DNA of 64,000 nt from Ctena decussata (GCA_963989385.1 OZ022503.1:91956638-92020637); one strand, 5' to 3'. Shown: positions 21,501 through 29,518, counted from the stretch's first letter. The notes: generated from the sequence alone by a model not told the origin. Numbers and translations: made by a program.

Positions 21501-23754
21501 TGTAAAGACCACGACTCAGTTTATAACGACCAAAATTGGTCTGATCTTAATAATATATTATAGGCCGACAAGCCTTAATCACGGCGTCGAGCACCAAGGG
21601 GGTTCTCATTGGTATATACAGCACAACAACAACAACACATCAATAACAACAGCAAACTATTCTGGGTCTTCATTAGTCGTATATAGCCCTGCGATCTTAT
21701 CCAGCTGGACATTTTACCTCCAGACGAAGAACTTTAAGATTTATAGGTATACTTCTACGGTTTTCTTCCATTTTCGCCAAAGGAATGTTTTTTTGTGGCT
21801 TTCTGTTTGCTTACGTGGGCGACGAAACCTTACCCTTAAAGCTGACCCCTATCATCAGATCATCAGAAGGAAGGCCAAACATTGTCAGAGTTGCTTCCCC
21901 TGAAAGTATAGTCATTTACCTAAAACGTGGAACCAGATTTGAATCTTTGAATTCTATTTGAGAGAGCTATCTTTTTTTTAATTTGTCAAATTCGCATCTT
22001 TTAGATAAGCGACACGAGATAATCAATAGAATGGTTGTGCGCCCAGCGCAGACTCAGATCAGCCTGGGCTGCCGCCCAGTTTGACCAGACTCTTCGCTAG
22101 GGGCTTAAAGGGTACATAAGGATCTAAGCTATCACTATGCGGACAGCGAAGACCATGATCAGACTGGGCGGATGCCCAGGCTGATCTGAGTCTGCGCTCG
22201 GCGCACAACCACAATGTTGATTTTCTTGTGTCGCGGCTTATTTACAGTTGATAAAGATAAGGAGACAGAAAGATAAAAGCATGTACCTGACAATCAAGAA
22301 AACTTGCATGCCGGTTGGTGCAGTGACGGTGTAGGAACAGGACATCAGGGCACTGTAGTACAGTGAGGTGTCGGACTCCAGGGCTCTGCTGGTGGTCATA
22401 CTTACACTCGTGTTGCATGCTTGGTTAAGGTAATCTGTAAAATGAAAACAAAGATGCAGTAAAGTAGATTTTTTTCGAACTCCATATGTAGACCATGGCT
22501 CAGTCATTTCTGGTCTATTTTTTTTTTTGAAAAAAAAAAAAAAAAATACACTGATATTTTTTGTTCAACAAAAAATATTGGCATACTTGAAATATTAACG
22601 TTTGAAATTTTGACGGAACGTTAACTATATAACGACATCATTAGTTTTGAACAACTGGTCCCAGATCAGATTCAAATATCAAATGTTTGCTCCTGAGGAA
22701 GCAGTTTGACCAGGTACTGCACTGTTTGCCATTCTATCTGCATCTACATGTACAGCCGCATCATTGCAGTGAAAAACCAAACTCTTCATGTTTTAGAACA
22801 TCAAAAAATAATAATAATTGAGCCGCGACACGAGAAAACCAACAAAGTGGTTGTGCGCCGAGCGCAGACTCAGATCAGCCTGGGCATCCGCCCAGTCTGA
22901 TCAGGGTCTTCACTGTTCGCATGAAGCTAGCTTAGACCCTTGGCTACCCTTTAAGCGCAAAGTGAAGACTCTGATCAGGCTGGGCGGCAGCCCAGGCTAA
23001 TCTGAGTTTGCGCTGGCCGCACAACCACTTTATTGGTTTTCTTGTATCGCGGCTTAATTATTCTTTTAGCTATTCCAAATTTTTGACTGTTTACGGTAAA
23101 AGCTGCTCTGAATAATTGTTCGTATATCTTGGTAAATTCTCCTCATTAAAACAGTTTTGATGTGCTTTGGTGCACCTCAATATTTTCCCGCCATTCTTAC
23201 GAAGGGAAGTAACTTTTATGATTTTCAGTTCGCTTCCCTGGATGGGAGCTAATCTTAAAATATAATTTGCACCACAAATGAGCAAATCTGTTTCCTCGGG
23301 AGAAGCCCCACACCCCAACCTTCTCCCCGCGCCGCTAAGATGAAACAGGAGACACATTTTTCGTAAGAGCTACCCCCTGGAAGTGACCCCCTTTCACCTT
23401 CATGAAGCACCACTCTGTTTCCCGTTTACTCGACATTAATTATAATGGCAACGCCATAACGTTGAATCAACGTTGATTTAAGGCAGTGTGCTTACTTGGA
23501 TGTTTGTGTTATCTAAACACGCAGAAAGTATCTCTAGGCGAACGTATTTATTTATTGAATTATTCTTGATAGGTACTAAGCAAGTGTGTAAAGAAAAAAA
23601 AATGAGCAGGTGAAAATGGTATCAACACTCTTTGATTTTTTACAATGACGTATTCTGTTGTCCACTTACCAATATCTATCGTCGAGACAGAAAGGAGGAA
23701 AGAAAACAGGCATAAAATCCGAAAAACAATTTCTTTATGTTTAGTAGTAGTCAT
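9315..23754 (-). CDS. CUB-LDLa single-pass receptor gene, six exons, 304 aa
   Basis: Six minus-strand exons join with consistent phase and GT-AG boundaries: 23754-23670, 22434-22287, 14695-14472, 13027-12914, 10776-10653 and 9534-9315. The spliced frame is 915 nt (304 residues plus TAG). Order: signal peptide (about 1-25), CUB domain (about 35-150; cysteines 35, 61, 90, 113 and the CVDFVDIHDGG core), LDL-receptor class A domain (155-189; six cysteines and the calcium-binding CGDDSDE segment), transmembrane helix (about 204-228) and a 76-residue charged cytoplasmic tail. Sequons lie at N36, N120 and N163. CUB plus LDLa plus one membrane span is known from NETO-like and other invertebrate receptors, but two CUB domains are usual in NETO, so I do not assign a name. 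Role is inferred as cell-surface ligand binding or co-receptor. No homology search was possible; the exon model itself is strong. Confidence 0.87.
9600..9732 (-). mobile_element. tRNA-derived SINE, third family, diverged copy
   Basis: It aligns with 28575-28728: atcatgacgatggtacggtg, tgatgaaaggttgtgtgcaa, gaatcccgttcatggctg and a B-box-like gaaccgggaaccgctagatc. It lies immediately upstream of receptor exon 6, in intron 5. Confidence 0.72.
9840..9945. repeat. Dispersed 'ttaagagtagaccccatttt' repeat, fragment
   Basis: Contains aaagaatttgctccccgaga plus agcaaattctttcctttaag, an inverted pair typical of this family. Other copies are at 15340, 23150, 29255, 31870, 35325 and 42165. Confidence 0.65.
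9946..10187 (+). mobile_element. SINE-like repeat, 'gggtggtcgggtggtgc' family, copy 1
   Basis: About 240 bp from gggggtggtcgggtggtgcg to gggccgttaaacccaaaaga, then an aaccaaccaacc tail. Shared blocks: ggtgctgggtataact, gggcgtcctact, gtaggtgcgggtgtgg, cgtctatcatttctc, gggagacggcccgatataga. Other copies are at 49714, 49983, 52943 and 63558. Confidence 0.85.
10301..10510 (+). mobile_element. MITE, 'taacccttaaagcgcc' family, copy 1 (downstream of receptor exon 5)
   Basis: Terminal repeats taacccttcaagcgcc and ggcgcttttagtgtta, with internal agtggctcattatgagccac palindrome and gcagacgacaaaatttacgt. The second copy at 10803 is in the opposite orientation, with exon 5 between them. Confidence 0.87.
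10653..10776 (-). CDS. Receptor exon 5: transmembrane segment
   Basis: It encodes residues 191-231: a short juxtamembrane piece (EVEPPGVQINDQ), then a glycine-rich hydrophobic helix from about 204 to 228 ending in YYVYRRNR, where the basic residues act as a stop-transfer signal. Acceptor TATTTTCAG, donor GTGGAG. The exon starts in phase 1 and ends in phase 2, so skipping it would shift the frame. Copies of one MITE family lie in opposite orientation on its two sides. Confidence 0.88.
10803..11014 (-). mobile_element. MITE, 'taacccttaaagcgcc' family, copy 2 (upstream of receptor exon 5)
   Basis: Terminal repeats taacccttaaagcgcc and ggcgcattttaaaagggtta. Compared with copy 1, the gtagacgtaagttttgtcgt-like block and the tggctcataatgagccac palindrome occur in reversed order, so the two copies are inverted relative to each other. 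Confidence 0.87.
12195..12300. mobile_element. Palindromic MITE rich in gacgt
   Basis: Ends caggcacaagacgttgaaat and attttgacgtcatgtgcttg pair imperfectly around a central gatgcgacgttataatgtcg. It lies in intron 4 of the receptor gene (between exons 4 and 5). Confidence 0.8.
12796..12845. repeat. Near-perfect hairpin in receptor intron 4
   Basis: The left arm tgtgacccctcatctgaacc and its reverse complement ggttcagatgaggggtcaca meet at gtctcgtcgagac, giving a roughly 24-bp stem with almost no loop. Confidence 0.9.
12914..13027 (-). CDS. Receptor exon 4: LDL-receptor class A domain
   Basis: This 114-nt exon (38 codons, phase 1 at both ends) encodes one complete LDLa module, residues 153-190. 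Six cysteines (155, 162, 167, 174, 180, 189) are in canonical spacing, and the acidic CGDDSDETDC end supplies the calcium ligands. Symmetric phase-1 boundaries are typical of shuffled LDLa exons. Acceptor TTCTTCAG, donor GTAAGA. Confidence 0.93.
13285..13560 (+). mobile_element. tRNA-derived SINE, full copy, in receptor intron 3
   Basis: The head folds like a tRNA (ggccgggttgcacaatcggt with A-box, ctgactcgtaagtcag anticodon stem, gggttcgaatcccgg T arm), but the anticodon loop has only six bases, so I call a SINE and not a working tRNA. The body (ggttaaccgcttagaaggtc, aagcctgcccagg, gaccgtcccgacatgacc) ends in a caaccaaccaacc tail. Confidence 0.85.
14472..14695 (-). CDS. Receptor exon 3: C-terminal half of CUB domain
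   Basis: Acceptor TTTCAG precedes 14695 and donor GTATGT follows 14472. It encodes residues 79-152: RRFDLEYEVNGACVDFVDIH, then DGG, the LCGE segment with C113, and the closing strands around MTVYFETDGTG and GFDFVFVAV. The aromatic/hydrophobic alternation and C90/C113 pair match CUB family expectations. Intron 2 on its 5' side is about 7.6 kb and holds a LINE. Confidence 0.9.
14760..14840. repeat. Hairpin in receptor intron 2
   Basis: The arms aaatacgcaggtgcgtattg and cacacctgcgtatttt surround attttgtcaaaattgacaaa. No wider family copy was seen in this window. Confidence 0.85.
15107..15317. mobile_element. Foldback MITE, 'ccgcgacacgaga' family, in intron 2 of the receptor gene
   Basis: Both terminal repeats are present (tgagccgcgacatgacaaaa and tttctcgtgtcgcggctca), with an internal deletion in the left arm. 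The arms are long imperfect reverse complements around gtagcttagatccttagcta. Confidence 0.9.
15340..15640. repeat. Dispersed repeat, same family, in receptor intron 2
   Basis: ctccatgttttccggcattt, gcgattttctgttttcttcc, ggagcaattctgtcctttaa, and caaacaggaaaatg mark the family. Confidence 0.65.
15668..15905. mobile_element. Foldback MITE, 'ccgcgacacgaga' family, full length
   Basis: This 238-bp copy has both terminal inverted repeats (tgaaccgcgacacgagaaaa and atcacgtgtcgcggctca) and the centre gcggtagcttacatccttag. It lies 350 bp from the copy at 15107. Confidence 0.92.
17141..20299 (-). CDS. LINE ORF2: endonuclease-reverse transcriptase, about 1052 codons, no internal stop
   Basis: The frame is open from just after a TAG at 20302-20300 to the stop at 17143-17141. 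No ATG was seen before a TTG at 19975, so the start is uncertain. An APE-type endonuclease comes first: NIQS, LTETWLD (catalytic Glu), GDFNLDIE and STIDLFLTS. Reverse transcriptase follows, about residues 490-750, with NYRPISLL, DISKAFDRVW, GVPQGSILGP and the FADD catalytic box near 667. A Cys-His cluster (LCVCGE to HYLFEC, C-x-C-x7-H-x4-C) sits near 980-995. The final endonuclease motif reads RYHCP where SDHxP is usual, so the Asp is replaced. The unbroken frame suggests a young insertion. Family (Jockey, CR1 or relative) is unresolved. Confidence 0.92.
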   Translation of the reverse strand, partial: KKLTAIKDKFSVVHYNIQSISNKIDLIESELNNFDIICLTETWLDYRTTDDTLTFNGYNLYRRDRTGDNHGGICVYAKQNTFTRRRNDLELPDVECIWIEVSTHNRKILLGTFYRPPNSSPAILSSIEDSIGLAYDTNVANILITGDFNLDIEKPTSNKKVSDICQQYNLTQLITEPTHYTETSFSTIDLFLTSNKDTVLLSGVGTPFLDQNVRYHCPTYCVFNFDKTKSPAYKRHIWLYDRGDYQSLSHDLSETDWDSLKNIDINTYAANFTEQLSKLASKHIPNKIINVRKSDPVWLNNNIKRLMRKRKRLYDKYRKTNNTAIFENYKRIRNKVTNEIRNSKKAETDKLAEKLENNNNGPKDWWKTLKNFIKPEQESCIPPLNKDGIIYTNDKDKANLLNEYFVQQTTLDESNASLPPPPNTPPHVLESIYITEEEVESTLKSLKTGKAAGPDSVNNRLLRETAHSLSSPLSELFNYSLTSGVVPSKWKEANVTPIHKKNDPSDVSNYRPISLLSSICKVLEKIIHKHVFNFFREHQIITSLQSGFVPGDSTVNQLVDIYNTFCKALDEGKEVRAVFCDISKAFDRVWHKGLLYKLNSAGITGSLLQWFKGYLDDRKQRVVLPGANSNWSFVKAGVPQGSILGPLLFLLYINDIVESINSSIRLFADDTSLYIIVDNPIEAANKLNSDLQKVQQWATQWLVTFNPLKSEAIIFSRKRAKPDHPPVLMNNQPIKEVSAHKHLGITLSNDCTWHEHLEYVKAKAWKRINVMRKLKFKLDRKSLQTIYFSFIRPLLEYANVVWDNCTQYEANELEQIQNEAARIVTGATKLVSINSLLLETGWETLALRREKHKLQFFYKMQNGLAPEYLSSLVPPLIGTTTTYQLRNAENLQTVHANSQLYFNSFLPSVIRSWNETRIETRNQPSLRAFRSQLNTNIIYPPKFYSDGKRLGQIYHTRLRTNCSALNYHLFSKNIIGSPLCVCGEVENANHYLFECGRFNNLRQELFDKVSQICQPTTNVFLYGRHELTYQQNKEIFLAVQDFIVKSKRFQIT
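20290..20375 (-). pseudogene. LINE ORF1 C-terminal remnant
   Basis: A short open frame (SGLAVTFDDKTWVDVHVTRK, then N and TAA at 20292-20290) overlaps the first codons of ORF2 by about 10 nt in another frame. This position suits the end of ORF1 in a two-ORF LINE, with the rest lost by 5' truncation. A TAA lies upstream in the same frame. Assignment is inferred from position only. Confidence 0.5.
20553..20751. mobile_element. pogo/Tigger-like MITE, copy 3, in receptor intron 2
   Basis: Starts cagtcaactctcgatatctc and ends gatatcgggagttgact; inner palindrome around tttctggatccagaaa. It sits just upstream of the LINE 5' end in LINE orientation. Confidence 0.88.
22009..22240. mobile_element. Foldback MITE, 'ccgcgacacgaga' family, next to receptor exon 2
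   Basis: Left end is slightly truncated (gcgacacgagataatcaata); right end is complete (ttcttgtgtcgcggctta). It lies about 46 bp beyond the exon 2 donor at 22287. Confidence 0.9.
22287..22434 (-). CDS. Receptor exon 2: N-terminal half of CUB domain
   Basis: Acceptor TTTTACAG precedes base 22434 and donor GTACAT follows base 22287. It encodes residues 29-78, with the first two CUB cysteines (C35 and C61) and the MSCSYTVTAPTGMQVFLIV beta-strand pattern. It ends in phase 2 and joins exon 3 through Arg78. Palindromic MITE copies lie on both sides (22009-22240 and 22819-23056), one only about 46 bp from the donor. Confidence 0.87.
22819..23056. mobile_element. Foldback MITE, 'ccgcgacacgaga' family, in intron 1 of the receptor gene
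   Basis: Full-length copy from tgagccgcgacacgagaaaa to ttgtatcgcggctta. Flanks (aataat and attatt) also pair with each other. Confidence 0.92.
23150..23420. repeat. Dispersed repeat, same family, in receptor intron 1
   Basis: tattttcccgccattcttac, gattttcagttcgcttccct and gagcaaatctgtttcctcgg align with the other copies. Confidence 0.65.
23670..23754 (-). CDS. Receptor exon 1: start codon and signal peptide
   Basis: The ATG at 23754-23752 opens MTTTKHKEIV followed by a hydrophobic stretch (FRILCLFSFLLSVS), a typical signal peptide. A GTAAGT donor follows base 23670. The exon ends in phase 1 (single G), which joins AT of exon 2 to form Asp29. Transcription start and 5' UTR are not identified; upstream sequence is AT-rich with no clear TATA box. 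Confidence 0.85.
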
Positions 23755-24242
23755 GTTTATACTTTTATTGGATCGAATTCCTGATCAATAGTTTTCACAC
23801 AGTCTTATCCGTCCGCCATATTTATTATTTATTAACAAGACAAGACATGTTTATTTTCAATAATACTTTGTTTACAAGGTAAACTATAACCACATAGACT
23901 GACTGAGAATAATCCCCGGGAGGATCTGTAGAAGAAGGATCTGTAGTAGAAAGAGCTAAAATGAGTATCCAAACTGTATTTGAAATACTAAACTATTTTA
24001 AAGGTAGAAATAAAAAAAAAAAAGAAATAAAAAAAAAACAGATGAGGTAAGGAAGAGAGATTATAATTAAAGGGAAACAACTTAATTTTAGGACGATTAT
24101 GCTTACGAGAGTTCTTCCCTATATCGAGTAAGTTCATCGTTCAACAAATCCTGGATACTTAAGTAATGGTAGGTTTAGGACTGGCCAATCAATAAGGATG
24201 CTTTCTGAACGTCCTTTCGGCGTTGAATTGTCTTCTTCTTAG

Positions 24243-24690
24243 GGTTGTACAACCCCTATGGGAGCCCGTATGGGTTTATACCCATTTAATACAGATATCT
24301 ATATTAAAAATGCAGATATCTCTATTTGGTTAATAAATAGAGATATCTTAATTTGAATTAGAGATATCTGCATTTTAAAAGCAGATATCTGCATTTCAAA
24401 TGCAGATATCACTATTTGAATTAGAGACATCCGTATTTGTTCAGAAACTCAGATAACTATATTTAAAAAACAGATATCTCTAATTGAAACACAGTTATCT
24501 GTATTTCAAATACAGATATCTTTAATTATCATTTAAGTAAAGATATCTGCTATTCAAATGGAGATCTCAGTAATTCTAATGCAGAAATCTATTTTTATAG
24601 AAAATACAGATATGTCTTATTTTAATACAGATATCTGTATATGAAATGCGGATATCTCTGTTTATGAAACTGATTATTTTCAACTTTTAT
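24243..24690. repeat. 'agatatct' satellite array, left, with unique cap
   Basis: About 21-bp degenerate units (acagatatctgtatttcaaa) repeat from 24290 to 24665. A cap, acccctatgggagcccgtat plus gggtttatac, precedes the array. The core is self-complementary. Confidence 0.88.
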
Positions 24691-24747
24691 TTTCAACAAA
24701 TAATCAATACTCCCTTGCACAAGGTTTTCGATATGCTTTATGTTTCC

Positions 24748-24815
24748 TGACCGGAGGGGGTTCGATCTTCAGTCGAACGCGCATCCGATTTAGCCATCGG
24801 ACCCGGCTGGTTGGT
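24748..24815 (-). mobile_element. SINE head fragment, minus strand
   Basis: It resembles 26443-26512 (ggttcgatcttcagtcgaac, gcatccgatttagccatcgg, acccggctggttgg). Only the tRNA-related part remains. Confidence 0.65.
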
Positions 24816-24849
24816 TGGTTGTACTAGTGTTTAACGTCTAAGTAAAACA

Positions 24850-26252
24850 GTTCTGAACTGCAATCAGCCCCCAGAAGAAGAGCTACAGCCGATCCTTCGT
24901 GAGAAAGTTGAGATTGCAGTAACAGCAATGATGGAGAGGAAGTCTGCCGGAGTTGATAATATCCCAGCAGAACGGGGAGACCATGATTGATATTTCAACA
25001 GAAATCTGTAATAGGATCCGGAAAACAGGAGAATGGCCTACCCATGCACTCAATCGCTGATTATTACGCTCCCTAAAAAGGCCTACAGCTTTGCCACAAC
25101 TACAGAACCATCAGCCCCAACAGTCATCCAAGCAAAGTCATGCTGAAAGTCATCTTCGACAGGCTTAAACCCCAAGCCGAAGAGATAATCGCTGAAGAAT
25201 CGGCTGGGCTCAGAGCCGGAAGGAGCGCCACAGAACAGATCTTCAACCTTAGAATCCTGTGTGAAAGGTATCACAAACATCAGCAAAATCTATACCATGC
25301 CTTCATTGATTTCAAAAAAGCCTTTGACAGGGTCTGGCATGCAGCCTTATGGGCCACCATGAGGAAGTACGATATCAATGAAGATCTAGCTCGCACCATT
25401 GAGCAGCTCTACGACAAGGCTACAAGTGCAGTCCTGATGAATGGCAGGCAGCAAGGGAGAATGGATCAGAACAACAGTTGGTGTAAGACAAGGACAAAAC
25501 CTGCACTAGGTATAAATGGAGATCAGTGCTGAGAAGACCAAACTGATGACAAATAGCGCCAATGGCATCCAGAGGGAGAGGGAGATCAAGGTAAAAGGAC
25601 ACAATCTTGGTACTGTAACAAGCTTCAAATAATTTGGCGCAATTGTCTCAGATGATGGCTGTAAAAAGGAGGTTGTCTCAAGGATTGCACAAGCCACTTC
25701 AGCTCTTACAAAGCTGAAACTAATTTGGAGAGATAAAAACATATCTCTTGGATTAAAAATGAAACTTATGCGCTCCCTTGTCATTTCCGTATTTCTCTAT
25801 GCCTGTGAATCGTGGACCTTGAAAGCAGAGTTAGAGAAAAAGAAAAGACGCAGGCCTTTGACTGAGATGAGATGCTACCGAAGGTTACTGAGCATTTCGT
25901 GCAAGGACAATATAACCTATGAGGATGTTCGCAGAAAGATCCAAGCAGCCATTGGAGAATAAGAAGAACTCCTGACTCTGGTCAAGAAACGGAAATTAAA
26001 GTGGTTTGGCCATGTCTCAAGGTTTTTTGGGGTTAGCAAAGACGATTCTATACGGGGCACAGTGAAAGGAAAAAAAGAAAAAAGTAGACAGAAGAAGAGG
26101 TGGGAAGACAACATTAAAGAGTGGACAGGATTGGACTTTGCCAGCTCAACTAGGGCAGCTGAAAACTGGACAAGGTGGAAAGGGATCATTTTGAAGTCAT
26201 CTGTGGTGCCCCAACGATCTTGTAAGGTTATGGGATAGAATGGAATAGAATA
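24850..26252 (+). mobile_element. Decayed RTE-type LINE fragment
   Basis: Broken reverse-transcriptase reading frames run through this stretch. Around 24890-25000 is a degraded thumb/finger piece (MMERKSAGVDNIPAE). At 25140-25480 are residues with FDRLKPQAEE, AGLRAGRSATEQIF and FIDFKKAFDRVWH. At 25510-25960 is the C-terminal part (SALTKLKLIWRD, SVFLYACESWTL). The catalytic FADD segment between 25490 and 25510 is deleted, and stops or frameshifts occur near 24985, 25130 and 25630. The 3' end terminates in an atagaat-type microsatellite at about 26240, typical of RTE elements. Confidence 0.85.
25140..25480 (+). pseudogene. RTE reverse transcriptase, palm/finger fragment
   Basis: About 113 codons remain open, carrying the FIDFKKAFDRVWHAALW motif and the ATSAVLMNGRQ strand of an RTE-class reverse transcriptase. 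The downstream sequence jumps directly to a region normally after the active site, so the copy cannot encode an active enzyme. Confidence 0.85.
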
Positions 26253-26261
26253 AAACAGCTC

Positions 26262-26512
26262 GGTCATCACCGTCATGGCAAGACGGCCAGTGAATCTAAC
26301 CACGCTTTTTGCCGGGCAGGCTTGGACCTTCTAAGATGATAGCTATTACTTAGTGCCCATCCTTCCGCCAGTCACTGACACCTGCCCTACTTGAGTCAGA
26401 GGTAGGAGAAACTTTCCTTCAGAAGAATGTTGACGGACCGAAGTGGGATCGAACCAGCGTCCTGGTCGCTAGTCGAACGTGCATCCGACTGTGCTACCGG
26501 ACCCAACCTATT
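26262..26512 (-). mobile_element. tRNA-derived SINE, same family as 13285, minus strand
   Basis: On the minus strand the head has tagcacagtcggatgcacg (A box) and ggttcgatccc (B box), followed by a body with ttagaaggtccaagcctgcc and tggccgtcttgccatgac, aligned with the body of 13285-13560. Confidence 0.8.
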
Positions 26513-26604
26513 GGCTCCGGCTTTTTTGTATAATCGGTTGGATCGGATCATGTAATAAAGGTTATTGGTCGGCCTGCTAGGGCTTCCTTTCAGCACAGAA
26601 GAGA

Positions 26605-26920
26605 ACAGGTAGCTCAGTGGTGAGAGGAATGGCCCCAAGTACTAGATGTACCGACTACCGAGTTCGATCACTGGCATAGCCGAGAAAACAGATTGGAATC
26701 CGAACACGCTTTCATTTGTCATTTTCAGGGATGACTACAGTGTGCCGTCCTTCGGCTCGGGAAATTAACTGGAGGCCCCTCAACCCACCCCTGGCCTGTG
26801 CATGGAAAGTCAACTACGGATCCATGTGCCGGTTAAAGAACTGTACGTTCGGTCATCTGGATACTGGTAGGCTTTCATTCTGAAACCCAGGGTCTTTAAC
26901 AGCCTAGAATGACTGAAAAA
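26605..26920 (+). mobile_element. tRNA-derived SINE, second family
   Basis: The head has aggtagctcagtggtgagag (A box) and cgagttcgatcactgg (B box). The body continues through cgtccttcggctcgggaaat and ggtctttaacagcctagaat to a short A-rich end. Confidence 0.75.
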
Positions 26921-27064
26921 AGCGTATGGCAGAATGTAGAGACAGGGCTCTGCCCGAATACTGGTTCATTTATAATATTACAAAGAAATTGGATGCGTTT
27001 ACCACATACGCATGTATATACCGCAGGGAGAAAGATGCATATGTAAACATCGGCGAGGGAGTGC

Positions 27065-27470
27065 GGCAAACAGAGATATTTCTATTTCAACAGATATCTG
27101 TAATATAAATGCAGATATCCGTGTTTAAAATTCAGACATCTGCATTTAGTTAAGAATTCAGGTATCTGAATTTCAAATACAGATATCTGCATTTCAACTA
27201 CAGATATCTGTATTTTAAATGCATATATCTGAATTCAGCTTACTTAGAGATATCTCTTATTGAAATGCAGATATCTCTTATAGAAATGCAATGAGATATC
27301 TGTATTTCAAATACAGATATATGCCTTGCAATGAAATATATCTGTAATTACCAAAACTACAGATATTTGTATTTGTTAATAGATATATCTGTATTTGAAA
27401 TGCAGATATCTGATTACGAGGAATAAAGCCCAAACGGGCTGCCATATAGCCCCTGTCACACTTGTCTGGA
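27065..27470. repeat. 'agatatct' satellite array, right, inverted cap
   Basis: Same 21-bp-type units from 27065 to 27410, followed by taaagcccaaacgggctgcc and atatagcccc, which is close to the reverse complement of the left array's cap. The two arrays face each other across 2.4 kb. Confidence 0.85.
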
Positions 27471-27474
27471 ATAT

Positions 27475-28570
27475 AGGACTTGTTTCTGCTTCTTAATTGA
27501 TACTAGTCGGTCCAGTAGTCTGGATGTCTTTGAGTAGGAAGGCATTCTGTTGGTTTTGTTCTTTACGGTGTGTTCCGGAGGCTGTATTTTCTTTCTTACT
27601 GCTACGAGCAGCGGTCTTGATTCATAGAAACTCATGAAATATGTTTGTCTGATACATTGTACATTTTTTCCAGCTGAGTCTATGATTTCTTACCTGACTG
27701 TCCTGCTAACAAATGCGCAGGGTTAGGTCGTCAGACTCTATGATGGCCCCGACCTAAAGCTATACATTTTAGTTGATTGGGACCGGAGCCTTTTTGTCTG
27801 TTGCTTGGTCCACCGGGGCTCAACTGGTGACCTTCTTTTGCTTCAGATTTCCAGTGGGGTTGTTTGGCAGGACAGGGATCTCCACCTGTCAGACGGCCCG
27901 TTGTATCTGTTGAGTCCTCGTCTTTGCTTCTTCATGGTGTTGAAATTTGATTTATGTGTTTACCGTGATGATTCATTGACGAGTTAGAGGGTTATCATGC
28001 GAACCGAACAACCAACTAAATGTTTTGTACCACTTCAGAAACTGAGGGTGAGGTTGGGCCTGTAAAATCGATTTAAGCCCCCCAGTAATTCATTACTGAC
28101 CGTTCCAAGGCGGTAGTTCTGTTGTGGTTCTTTGTTGCCTGTTTTTGGTGTCAGAGTTTCTGTGATGTTTTACCTTATGTATGTTATTATTATTTTTGGT
28201 TCGGTTTGGGTTGCTGAGTGGCCACCTTTTGGGAACAAGCTGCTCACTCGGTTGGCCATATGTTCTCTGTATCTTGATTATTTGTAATCTTAGTTGTTTC
28301 CAACTATGGTCTGAGGGCTGGATTTGGATTTTGATTGTTTCAGTTCCTGGTCTGTGCATACTTTTTACTTTTATCCTACGCGGACAATGCTATAGGGAGG
28401 CTGCTGATGGGAAGCGAGGCTTAGTACATCGGGCGAAGATCATATTAAACATAAATTCAAAAGGCTTCTGTTAGACAGAGACAGCTTGGATTACAACCAA
28501 CCTTCATGAAACTCACAAACATTGCATAGATGGATTACATGTACTTACAATTTTAATTCCTTTTTAACAG
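27475..28570. other. No gene seen
   Basis: Moderate GC and T-rich sequence with short overlapping frames on both strands (28093-28474). I recognise no domain, splice pattern or repeat partner within the window. Confidence 0.55.
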
Positions 28571-28574
28571 TATT

Positions 28575-28728
28575 TCAGTCATATCAGGACGATGTGAGCG
28601 TGGTGATGAAAGACTGTGTGCAATAGAGCCCCGTTTACGGTTGGAAAATTTCCGCCTCCAGCGGGTCTCGAAATCGGGACCGCTTAGCAGGCAGAGCTTA
28701 ACCGTTACTGAGCTGTCGGGTCTCCTCA
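28575..28728 (-). mobile_element. tRNA-derived SINE, third family, minus strand
   Basis: On the minus strand: gagacccgacagctcagtaa (A box), cccgatttcgagacccg (B box), then a body ending gtcctgatatgactgaaata. A related copy is at 9600-9732. Confidence 0.75.
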
Positions 28729-28919
28729 CAGCATGGATGAGATAATAAAACGTGACACGGAGTGGTAAGGGAGGGTAAATACATCGTAAAAGGGGTACGA
28801 TATTTTGGCAAGCCTTTGAATAAATAATATTTGTTGACTCCTCAGCTGATTATACGATGCTTTCTTTCACGCACGAGGCAGTTCGCGTTGGATATTCGAT
28901 CATAAATTCCGGTTTCAAC

Positions 28920-28950
28920 AAAAAAACAAACAAACAAACAAACAAAAAAT
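28920..28950. repeat. (aaac)n microsatellite
   Basis: Repeats of acaa/aaac for about 28 bases. Confidence 0.9.
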
Positions 28951-29254
28951 AGTTGGTTTCTGACAAAAAGGACAAATATCAGAACTAAATGACACACAGG
29001 TGTAAATAGTTGAGAAAAGTATTCAGTTTTATTGTCAGCATAACATTTGTAAAGTTCAGTTTAAGAAGCGGGACGATACATAATAAACGAGTCTGACAAA
29101 CGAAATTTAAATCGGGTACGACTTAGTTACATAAACCATGAACACACCATTATTTTGATACTTATGAACTTTTACATTAAAACTAGATTTTGAATGCAGC
29201 TTTATTTCAGTAAAGGTGAATGGGTTAACATGCAGGGTAAGCAAATCTTGCATT

Positions 29255-29460
29255 TTTATTTTGCCTATACCTTCTCAATAGGGTTCAAAGGAAAGAATTT
29301 TACTCCCTTAGGAGCAAATTATTACCTTCAAGAGTAGACCCCATTTTGGAAGGGCTAAGTCGTTAAGGTAAGCAAACAGTACGTCAATAGACTTTTTCCT
29401 TTTGTGAAAATGGCAGAAAACCATAGAGGTAAATCTATACACGTTAAGGTGAGTGGGTAC
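29255..29460. repeat. Dispersed 'ttaagagtagaccccatttt' repeat
   Basis: Contains gaaagaattttactccctta plus ggagcaaattattacc, then agagtagaccccattttgga and a gtgaaaatggcagaaaacca end. Confidence 0.7.
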
Positions 29461-29518
29461 AGCTCCAAGCGAAATCACTCTGAGTTGCAAGTACTCTTAT
29501 TTGTCTCCCTTCTAAAGA

